DNA of 10,658 nucleotides from Planctomycetales bacterium (lineage in GTDB: Bacteria; Planctomycetota; Planctomycetia; Gemmatales; Gemmataceae): contig JAGVLI010000841.1 of NCBI GenBank assembly GCA_020054355.1, forward strand, positions 1 through 10,658, written 5' to 3'. The notes beneath the pieces are model-generated. The model was not told the origin of the DNA. It ran no database searches and was given only the letters and a program-made list of their open reading frames with translations. The position numbers and the translations under genes are program-made. How positions within the stretch are numbered: position 1 is the first letter of the stretch; each line of letters begins with the position of its first letter. Positions 5,532-10,658 of this stretch are shown here, in pieces.

Positions 5532-6863
5532 ATGCCCGACCACGAACCCGTACTACTCCGCCGCGTCGGCAAGCCTGGCAGCCAAGCCATCGACGGCTAC
5601 CTCGCCGACGGCGGCTACCAGGCCCTGCACAAGGCCGTCACCACCATGACGCCGGAGCAGGTAATCGACGTCGTCAAGACTGCGGGCCTGCGCGGCCGGG
5701 GCGGCGCTGGCTTTCCAGCGGGCGTCAAATGGGGCTTCTTGCCCAAGAACCATCCGGGGCCGATCTACCTCTGCGTCAACGGCGATGAGAGCGAACCCTG
5801 CACGTTCAATAATCGCGTCCTGATGGAGGAAGACCCGCACCAGTTCCTGGAAGGCGTCATCCTCACCGCCTACGCGGTCCGCGCCTGGGTGGCGTACATC
5901 TACCTGCGTTACGAGTACGGCCGGTCGTTTCGCGTCTTGCAGCGGGCCATCGATGAAGCCTATGCCAAGGGCTATCTCGGCTACGACATCCTCGGGAAGG
6001 GCTTCAACCTCCAGGTCTATTTGCATCGCGGCGCGGGAGCTTACATCTGCGGCGAGGAAACCGGCCTGATCGAAAGCCTGGAAGGCAAGCGTGCCTGGCC
6101 GCGCATCAAGCCGCCCTTCCCTGCGGTCGAAGGCGCCTTCCGCAAGCCGACCATCGTCAACAACATCGAGACCCTGGCCTGCGTGACGCACATCGTCCAG
6201 CGCGGGGCCGACTGGTTCAAGTCGATGGGCGTGCCGCCCGATCCGAAGAACCCGCGCGACGCCGGCAGCTACGGGCCGAAGCTCTACAACATCAGCGGTC
6301 ACGTGAACAAGCCGGGCACGATCGAAGCGCCGCTGGGCATCACCGTCCGCGAGCTGGTCGAGAAGCACGGCGGCGGGGTCTGGAAGGGACGCAAGGCCAA
6401 GGGCGCGATTCCCGGTGGCATCAGCATGGGCATCATTACCGAGAAAGAGTTCGACATGCCGCTGGACTTCAACGGTCCCGGCAAGTGCGCCTGCCTGGGC
6501 CTGGGGACCGGCGCGGTCACGGTCTTCGACGAGGAAACCAGCATCGTCGATGTGCTGTACAACATCACCCGCTTCTTCGCGCACGAAAGCTGCGGGCAGT
6601 GTACCCCCTGCCGCGAAGGCACCGGCTGGATGTTCAAGATGATGGACCGCATTCGCCGCGGTCAAGGCCGCAAGGAAGACCTGGCAATCCTCGACGAAGT
6701 GGCGAAGAGCATCGGCATCATGCCGGGCACGACCATCTGCGGCCTGGCCGACGGCGCGGGCTGGCCGGTGAAAAACGCGGTTGAAAAGTTCCGTGAGGAG
6801 CTGGAAGGCTACATCAAGCAGGGCAAGAAGACCACGCCGCTGACACTGGTGGGAGCGCATTGA
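5532..6863 (+). CDS. nuoF: NADH-quinone oxidoreductase subunit F (NADH/FMN, cluster N3)
   Basis: NuoF (443 residues) oxidises NADH with FMN and passes electrons to the [4Fe-4S] cluster N3. The glycine-rich nucleotide-binding segment GLRGRGGAGFP spans residues 52-62, followed by NGDESEPC (83-90) and YICGEETGLIESLEG (171-185). The N3 ligands are Cys354, Cys357 and Cys360 in ESCGQCTPCREG and Cys403 in TTICGLADG. The frame is open upstream to 5490 inside the toxin gene, but the ATG at 5532 is chosen because AAGGA lies six bases before it and the toxin stops at 5520. Length and motif order are standard. It is separated from nuoE, its structural partner, by the toxin-antitoxin pair. Confidence 0.96.
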   Translation: MPDHEPVLLRRVGKPGSQAIDGYLADGGYQALHKAVTTMTPEQVIDVVKTAGLRGRGGAGFPAGVKWGFLPKNHPGPIYLCVNGDESEPCTFNNRVLMEEDPHQFLEGVILTAYAVRAWVAYIYLRYEYGRSFRVLQRAIDEAYAKGYLGYDILGKGFNLQVYLHRGAGAYICGEETGLIESLEGKRAWPRIKPPFPAVEGAFRKPTIVNNIETLACVTHIVQRGADWFKSMGVPPDPKNPRDAGSYGPKLYNISGHVNKPGTIEAPLGITVRELVEKHGGGVWKGRKAKGAIPGGISMGIITEKEFDMPLDFNGPGKCACLGLGTGAVTVFDEETSIVDVLYNITRFFAHESCGQCTPCREGTGWMFKMMDRIRRGQGRKEDLAILDEVAKSIGIMPGTTICGLADGAGWPVKNAVEKFREELEGYIKQGKKTTPLTLVGAH

Positions 6864-6866
6864 CTT

Positions 6867-6893
6867 CGTTTAGCCGCGACCCGCAGGGGAGCG
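6867..6893 (+). repeat. 27-bp leader repeat before nuoG (copy 2)
   Basis: This segment matches 2938-2964 at 26 of 27 bases and begins 3 bases after the nuoF stop codon. AGGGGA at 6885-6890 is the ribosome-site candidate for nuoG, 12 bases before its ATG, which is rather far; a TTTTG insertion relative to the nuoD copy lengthens the spacing. Confidence 0.8.
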
Positions 6894-6902
6894 TTTTGAT
6901 TC

Positions 6903-8573
6903 ATGGCCACCGTCATCGTCAACGACAAGCCGGTCGAGATCGGCGCCGACAAGATCAACCTCGTGCAGGCGGCGGAGCGCGCCGGGGTGCTGATCCCACA
7001 CTACTGCTGGCACCCGTCGCTGTCCGTGGTTGCCAGCTGCCGGATGTGCCTGGTCGAGGTCGGCGAGAAGAAGCCGGACGGCAGCGTGGCCATGCAGCCG
7101 CGCGTGGTGCCCGCCTGCCAGACGCCCGCCAAGGACGGCACCATCGTCGTGACCAACAGCCCCAAGGCCAAGGCCGCCCAGGCACAGACCCTGGAAGGGC
7201 TGCTGCTCAATCATCCGCTCGATTGCCCGGTTTGCGACAAGGCCGGCGAATGCACGCTGCAAGATTTCAGCTGGAAGTTCGGGCATGCCGAGAGCCGGAT
7301 GATCGACGACAAGTTCGCGCCGCCCAACAAGGACCATATCGGCGAACACATCACCCTGTTCACCGACCGCTGCATCAAGTGCTCGCGCTGCGTGCGCTTC
7401 ACCCGCGAGATCAGCGGCACCGCCGAACTGGAATTCGTCCATCGCGGCGAGCACGAGGAAATCGACATTTTTCCCGGCCATCCGTGCAACAACAAACTGG
7501 CCGGCAACGTGGTCGATCTCTGCCCGGTCGGCGCGCTGGGCAACAAGGATTTCCTCTACAAGCAGCGCGTCTGGTATCTGAAATCGCACGACAGCGTCTG
7601 TCCGGATTGCAGCACGGGGTGCAGCATCCACGTCGATGCCAACAAGAACATCGTCTACCGCCTCCGGCCGCGCGAGAACCCGCAGGCCCAGGGCTGGTAC
7701 ATGTGCGACGACGGCCGATTCGGTTTTCACTACATCAATTCGGAGCACCGCTTCCTGCGGCCGTTCCGCCGGGATAAACCCGGCGGCTCGCCGCAGCCCG
7801 CTCCCTGGGAAGCCGTGCTGCCCGAACTGCGGCAGAAGCTCAAGGACGCAGTGAAGCAAGACGGCTCCTCGGTGGTCGGCGTACTGTCGCCGTTCCTCAC
7901 CTGCGAGGAAGCCTACCTGCTGGCCAAGTATTTCAAGGGGCTGTCCGGCGAAGTCCGACTGGCCCTGGGGCCGGTGCCGGTCGTCGGCGAGGACGATGTC
8001 TATCCCAAGGACCGCAAGGGCAAGGCGGTGCCGCTGCCGGAAGCGAAGTTTGTCATTCATGCGGAAAAGTGTCCGAACCGCAAGGGCGTCGAGGAAGTGT
8101 TGCGGCATTTCCAGGGTGAAGCGGTCGCGTTCGACGAAGTGCTGCGCTGGGTCGATGCGGGCCGGGTCAAGGCGCTCTATCTGTCGGGCGGTTATCCGCC
8201 GCGCCCGAATGGCTGGATCGGCGACGACGCGGCGAAAAGCCTGGAAAAGGTGCCGCTGCTCGTGGTCCACGACCTGCTGGCTTCGCCGGCGAGCGAGCGG
8301 GCGCACTATGTCATCCCTGCGGCCAGCTTCGCCGAGAAGGACGGTGTGTTCGTCAATCAGGCGCAGCTGGCTCAGGAGATTCAGCGGGCCATCCGGCCGC
8401 CGGGCGAAGTCCGCACCGACGGCCAGGTGTTCCTAGATTTAATGGAACGGCGCGGACTGGTCCATGCTCCGACGATTCGCAAGGAACTGGCGAAGGAAGT
8501 GCCGTATTTCGCCTCGCTGGCGGGCGAACCGGGCGAACATGGGCTGAAGCTGAACGGAGCGGCAGGAAAGTAA
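6903..8573 (+). CDS. nuoG: NADH-quinone oxidoreductase subunit G (compact form)
   Basis: This protein of 556 residues carries the chain of iron-sulfur clusters of the NADH module. The N-terminal ferredoxin domain has N1b ligands Cys35, Cys46, Cys49 and Cys72. His104, Cys108, Cys111 and Cys117 (HPLDCPVC) match cluster N5, and Cys157, Cys160, Cys163 and Cys207 match N4. Cys233-x2-Cys236-x3-Cys240-x27-Cys268 matches the off-pathway N7 site known from E. coli and Thermus. The molybdopterin-oxidoreductase-like part that follows is short (about 290 residues), making the protein smaller than the roughly 690-910 residues usual for the family; the segment YVIPAASFAEKDGVFVN near 470-490 is still recognisable. 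Residues RRDKPGGS at about 289-296 are encoded by a palindromic repeat. The start at 6903 uses the AGGGGA of the preceding leader repeat. Confidence 0.94.
   Translation: MATVIVNDKPVEIGADKINLVQAAERAGVLIPHYCWHPSLSVVASCRMCLVEVGEKKPDGSVAMQPRVVPACQTPAKDGTIVVTNSPKAKAAQAQTLEGLLLNHPLDCPVCDKAGECTLQDFSWKFGHAESRMIDDKFAPPNKDHIGEHITLFTDRCIKCSRCVRFTREISGTAELEFVHRGEHEEIDIFPGHPCNNKLAGNVVDLCPVGALGNKDFLYKQRVWYLKSHDSVCPDCSTGCSIHVDANKNIVYRLRPRENPQAQGWYMCDDGRFGFHYINSEHRFLRPFRRDKPGGSPQPAPWEAVLPELRQKLKDAVKQDGSSVVGVLSPFLTCEEAYLLAKYFKGLSGEVRLALGPVPVVGEDDVYPKDRKGKAVPLPEAKFVIHAEKCPNRKGVEEVLRHFQGEAVAFDEVLRWVDAGRVKALYLSGGYPPRPNGWIGDDAAKSLEKVPLLVVHDLLASPASERAHYVIPAASFAEKDGVFVNQAQLAQEIQRAIRPPGEVRTDGQVFLDLMERRGLVHAPTIRKELAKEVPYFASLAGEPGEHGLKLNGAAGK
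7766..7790. repeat. Palindromic repeat inside the nuoG reading frame
   Basis: CCGCCGGG (7766-7773) pairs perfectly with CCCGGCGG (7779-7786) around the loop ATAAA, followed by CTCG. It encodes RRDKPGGS in a linker between the N7 region and the molybdopterin-like part. I recall similar palindromes dispersed in planctomycete genomes; only one copy is in this window, so the repeat call is partly recollection, while the palindrome itself is directly seen. Confidence 0.55.
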
Positions 8574-8582
8574 CTCCATCCT

Positions 8583-8607
8583 CGTACCCAGGCTCGGCCT
8601 GGGTACG
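8583..8607. repeat. Palindromic repeat 1 between nuoG and nuoH (CCCAGG type)
   Basis: CGTACCCAGGC (8583-8593) and GCCTGGGTACG (8597-8607) form a perfect 11-bp stem around TCG, starting 9 bases after the nuoG stop. CCTCG precedes the TACCC portion on the left. The stem is the same type as that at 8704-8729, differing by a base-pair swap (A-T for T-A) that keeps pairing. Confidence 0.85.
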
Positions 8608-8611
8608 CGAT

Positions 8612-8636
8612 GGATTCGAGGCTCTGCCTCGAATCC
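8612..8636. repeat. Palindromic repeat 2 between nuoG and nuoH (TCGAGGC type)
   Basis: GGATTCGAGGC (8612-8622) and GCCTCGAATCC (8626-8636) form a perfect 11-bp stem around TCT. It begins four bases after palindrome 1. Its core reads as the reverse complement of the core of the palindrome at 8675-8699, so the two are copies of one element in opposite orientations. Confidence 0.85.
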
Positions 8637-8674
8637 GAGCATGGACACAGCCAGGGAATCTAGGCTGGCCGCTA

Positions 8675-8699
8675 GCTTTCGAGGCAGAGCCTCGAAAGC
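8675..8699. repeat. Palindromic repeat 3 between nuoG and nuoH (TCGAGGC type, opposite orientation)
   Basis: GCTTTCGAGGC (8675-8685) and GCCTCGAAAGC (8689-8699) form a perfect 11-bp stem around AGA. Compared with 8612-8636, the second and third bases of the left arm differ and the right arm carries the matching changes. The 38 bases between palindromes 2 and 3 show no further structure that I can identify. Confidence 0.85.
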
Positions 8700-8703
8700 A
8701 GTG

Positions 8704-8729
8704 CGTTCCCAGGCATAGCCCTGGGAACG
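8704..8729. repeat. Palindromic repeat 4 between nuoG and nuoH (CCCAGG type)
   Basis: CGTTCCCAGG (8704-8713) pairs with CCTGGGAACG (8720-8729), 10 bp around CATAGC. It is the same type as palindrome 1. Its right arm is also the start of the 31-bp tandem repeat that continues to 8796. Confidence 0.8.
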
Positions 8730-8796
8730 AGGATAGAGCGAGCAGCCGAGCCTGGGAACGAGGATAGAGCGAGCAGCCGAGCCTGGGAACGAGGAT
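8720..8796 (+). repeat. 31-bp tandem repeat, two full copies and a partial third, upstream of nuoH
   Basis: Copies at 8720-8750 and 8751-8781 are identical, and a 15-base partial third copy covers 8782-8796. Each unit is the right palindrome arm CCTGGGAACGAGG followed by ATAGAGCGAGCAGCCGAG. There are no spacers between copies, so it is a tandem duplication and not a CRISPR array. The partial copy runs into the nuoH initiation region. Confidence 0.9.
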
Positions 8797-8812
8797 GATT
8801 GGGTATGAGCCT

Positions 8813-9958
8813 ATGACCAATTCACTCCTGCAAACGATCATCACCATCGTCGTCATGATGGGCGTGCTGCAAGGGGCCTGCGCGTACCTGATCTACGTCG
8901 AGCGCAAGGTGGCCGCCTTCATGCAGGACCGCATCGGCCCCAATCGCGTGGGGCCGTTGGGCCTGTTGCAGCCCATCGCCGACGGTTTGAAGTTTCTCTT
9001 CAAGGAAGAAGTGATTCCCGGCAACGTCGATAAGCTGCTGTTTCTGCTGGCACCCGCCGTCGCGGTCGGCACCGCGACCTTCGCCTTTGCCATCGTGCCC
9101 TTCGGACCGACTTCCAATACGCCGGGCGAGTATCAGTTCGTGATCGCGCCAGGCGTCGATATCGGCATTCTCTTTACCTTCGCTATTGGCAGCCTCGCGG
9201 TTTACGGCATCATCCTCGGCGGCTGGTCCTCGAACAACAAGTACAGCTTCCTGGGGGCCATGCGCTCCAGCGCCCAGATCATCAGCTACGAGATTCCGCT
9301 GGGCATGTCGATCCTCGGCGTGGTGCTGGTTGCCGGTTCGCTCAACCTCGAACGCATCATCGATCAGCAGGTCCGCGACGGCTGGAACCTGTTCTACCAG
9401 CCGTTGGCCTTCTTGCTCTTTCTGATCTCAGTCATGGCGGAATGCAACCGGCTGCCGTTTGACTTGCCGGAAGCCGAACAGGAACTGATCGGCGGCTATC
9501 ACACGGAATACAGCGGGCTGAAGTTCGGCCTGTTCTTCCTGGGCGAGTACACGCACGTCATCACCACGGCCTTGCTGATTTCCGTGGTGTTCTGCGGCGG
9601 CTGGTACTTACCCGGCATCGTGGGCCCGGATTCGGGCATCGTCCTCAAATTACTTTCCATCTGGCTGAAGGCGCTGGCCTTCATCCTGTTTTACATGTTC
9701 ATTCGCTGGACCATCCCGCGCTTCCGCTTCGACCAGCTGATGGGCCTGGCCTGGCGGACGCTGATTCCATTGGCCTTGGCCAACGTCGTTTGCGTGATGG
9801 TGGTGAAGGAATTCCGGCTCAATCAGTGGCTGCTGCTGCCGGCGTCGCTCGTGTTGCTGTTCGGGGCGACCTGGCTTTCCTTGAAGTATCCGCAGCAGCG
9901 TCGCCGCATGCGGCCGGCCATGCTCGATGGACAACCAAGTGTGACGGCGGCCAGTTGA
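8813..9958 (+). CDS. nuoH: NADH-quinone oxidoreductase subunit H
   Basis: NuoH (381 residues) is a multi-helix membrane subunit that connects the quinone cavity with the proton channels. Family motifs are YVERKVAAFMQDRIGPNRVGP near residues 28-48, SSAQIISYEIPLGMS in the middle, and AECNRLPFDLPEAEQEL at 209-225, followed by YHTEYSGLKFGLFF. About eight hydrophobic segments are visible, and a basic tail (QQRRRMR) ends the protein. The start at 8813 is chosen because family members begin close to the first hydrophobic helix; an in-frame ATG at 8795 would add MIGYEP but lies inside the tail of the tandem repeat. Neither has a well-spaced ribosome site; GAGGA at 8791-8795 comes from the repeat. Confidence 0.94.
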   Translation: MTNSLLQTIITIVVMMGVLQGACAYLIYVERKVAAFMQDRIGPNRVGPLGLLQPIADGLKFLFKEEVIPGNVDKLLFLLAPAVAVGTATFAFAIVPFGPTSNTPGEYQFVIAPGVDIGILFTFAIGSLAVYGIILGGWSSNNKYSFLGAMRSSAQIISYEIPLGMSILGVVLVAGSLNLERIIDQQVRDGWNLFYQPLAFLLFLISVMAECNRLPFDLPEAEQELIGGYHTEYSGLKFGLFFLGEYTHVITTALLISVVFCGGWYLPGIVGPDSGIVLKLLSIWLKALAFILFYMFIRWTIPRFRFDQLMGLAWRTLIPLALANVVCVMVVKEFRLNQWLLLPASLVLLFGATWLSLKYPQQRRRMRPAMLDGQPSVTAAS

Positions 9959-10000
9959 TGGACCCGATGGTTCGTTCCCCGCAACCAAGGCAGGCAGATC

Positions 10001-10609
10001 ATGCCGATCCCCGAAAACGACGTCCGCTGGGTCGAAGCGCCGAAAATAGGCGTCCTCGATCAGCTCTACATTCCCGCGATCATCGAAGGACTGGGCACGA
10101 CCCTCAAGCACATGTTCCAGCCCAAGGTCACGGTGCAATATCCGGAGCAGCGGTCCGAACTGCCGGCGAACTATCGCGGCGTCCATCGGCTCAACCGCGA
10201 CGAGCAGCAACGGGTGAAGTGCGTCGCCTGTTACATGTGCGCCACCGCCTGCCCGGCGCATTGCATCGACATCGTGGCAGCGCCCTCGCCCTGGCCGGAT
10301 CGGGAGAAGTATCCCGAAACCTTCGTCATCGACGAGCTGCGCTGCATCTATTGCGGGATGTGCGAGGAGGCCTGCCCCGTGGATGCCATCGAGTTGACGA
10401 CGCTGTCCGACCTGACCGGCCTAAGCCGTGAAGAGATGATGTTCGACAAGGAAAAGCTGCTGAGCGTCTTCGATCGGACCGTGGCGGCGGGCACCGACCC
10501 GATCCGCACGCACGGCAGCAAGCTTGGCCCGGCGGCGGAAGTGGTGGCCAGTGGCCAGCGGCCAGTGGCCAGTCCAGCAAGCACGAATCAACCCGGCCAA
10601 TGCTCATGA
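10001..10609 (+). CDS. nuoI: NADH-quinone oxidoreductase subunit I (clusters N6a and N6b)
   Basis: This 202-residue 8Fe ferredoxin-type subunit passes electrons from NuoG to N2 in NuoB. Two complete ligand sets are visible: Cys74, Cys77, Cys80 and Cys84 (CVACYMCATAC), and Cys115, Cys118, Cys121 and Cys125 (CIYCGMCEEAC), each followed by proline. The N-terminal stretch around IPAIIEGLGTTLKHMF is the amphipathic helix that lies on the membrane. The C-terminal tail, about residues 175-202, is low in complexity and partly encoded by a heptamer repeat. The start at 10001 follows nuoH by 42 bases with a purine-rich AAGGCAGG upstream. The stop overlaps the next start codon as ATGA. Confidence 0.95.
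   Translation: MPIPENDVRWVEAPKIGVLDQLYIPAIIEGLGTTLKHMFQPKVTVQYPEQRSELPANYRGVHRLNRDEQQRVKCVACYMCATACPAHCIDIVAAPSPWPDREKYPETFVIDELRCIYCGMCEEACPVDAIELTTLSDLTGLSREEMMFDKEKLLSVFDRTVAAGTDPIRTHGSKLGPAAEVVASGQRPVASPASTNQPGQCS
10545..10572 (+). repeat. Heptamer tandem repeat at the 3' end of nuoI
   Basis: Four contiguous 7-base units, TGGCCAG, TGGCCAG, CGGCCAG and TGGCCAG, lie inside the nuoI frame and encode part of SGQRPVAS near the C-terminus. Because seven is not a multiple of three, gain or loss of one unit would change the NuoI tail and its stop relative to the following gene. Confidence 0.85.
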
Positions 10610-10658
10610 TCCAACCTACAATCCTGGCTGTGTCTCCGCTGCTCTGGCCTATCGGACC
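10606..10658 (+). CDS. nuoJ: Start of the next operon gene, probably nuoJ (truncated by window edge)
   Basis: An ATG at 10606 overlaps the nuoI stop as ATGA and opens a frame beginning MIQPTILAVSPLLWPIG that continues past the window. An in-frame ATG at 10600 is an alternative. The mostly hydrophobic start and the position after nuoI agree with nuoJ, a membrane subunit of complex I, but the 17 codons are too few to identify the family by sequence. The gene symbol rests on conserved gene order. Confidence 0.45.
   Translation, partial: MIQPTILAVSPLLWPIG

Noticed and set aside
5553..6860. Long minus-strand open frame opposite nuoF
   Set aside because: It is the codon-bias mirror of nuoF, with no recognisable motif or convincing start context.
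6870..8306. Long minus-strand open frame opposite nuoG
   Set aside because: The plus strand carries all NuoG cluster ligands; the antisense product is rich in Arg, Ala and Val and shows no family pattern.
6903..8573. nuoG as a degraded pseudogene because of its short length
   Set aside because: The frame is uninterrupted, every iron-sulfur ligand is kept, and the C-terminal conserved segment is present, so a compact but intact gene is more likely.
8720..8796. Direct repeats of 31 bp resembling CRISPR repeats in size
   Set aside because: The copies are contiguous with no spacers, and each unit carries one arm of the neighbouring palindrome, so it is a tandem duplication.

Overview
The window is GC-rich bacterial DNA with every supported gene on the plus strand. 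It holds most of a respiratory complex I (NADH:quinone oxidoreductase, nuo) operon, preceded by the broken 3' end of a DNA methyltransferase gene. The high GC content, the many short GC-rich palindromic repeats inside and between genes, and the DUF433/DUF5615 pair suggest a planctomycete, perhaps of the Gemmata group. That assignment is an inference from sequence style and recollection of such repeats, not from a database match.

Layout. Positions 3-1260 carry the C-terminal part of an adenine-type DNA methyltransferase. Several short palindromic repeats sit inside its reading frame, and one extra C in a C5 run at 953-957 breaks the frame. Positions 1261-1405 form a compact control region: a sigma70-like promoter, an intrinsic-terminator-like hairpin, and downstream segments that can form an alternative hairpin competing with that terminator. 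Then come nuoA (1406-1804), nuoB (1795-2382), nuoC (2427-2930), nuoD (2969-4189) and nuoE (4232-4711). A predicted toxin-antitoxin pair follows (DUF433 at 4757-5116, DUF5615 PIN-like at 5164-5520). The operon resumes with nuoF (5532-6863), nuoG (6903-8573), a cluster of palindromes and 31-bp tandem repeats (8583-8796), nuoH (8813-9958), nuoI (10001-10609) and the first codons of a gene that is probably nuoJ (from 10606).

How the genes work together. NuoE, NuoF and NuoG form the NADH-oxidising module (FMN, N1a, N3, N1b, N4, N5 and also N7 cluster ligands are visible). NuoB, NuoC, NuoD and NuoI form the connecting arm that carries electrons through N6a/N6b and N2 to the quinone. NuoA and NuoH (and NuoJ beyond the edge) belong to the membrane arm that pumps protons. 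All iron-sulfur ligands expected in these subunits are present, so the complex looks functional. NuoG is unusually short for the family.

The less ordinary content lies around the nuo genes: a toxin-antitoxin pair in the middle of the operon, a possible attenuator before nuoA, two different sequence modules that each recur just upstream of two start codons (nuoC and DUF433; nuoD and nuoG), repeat-derived segments inside coding sequence (methyltransferase, nuoG, end of nuoI), and paired palindromes between nuoG and nuoH whose arms differ by compensatory changes. No stretch longer than 300 bases lacks a gene. No RNA genes, CRISPR array or insertion sequence was seen.
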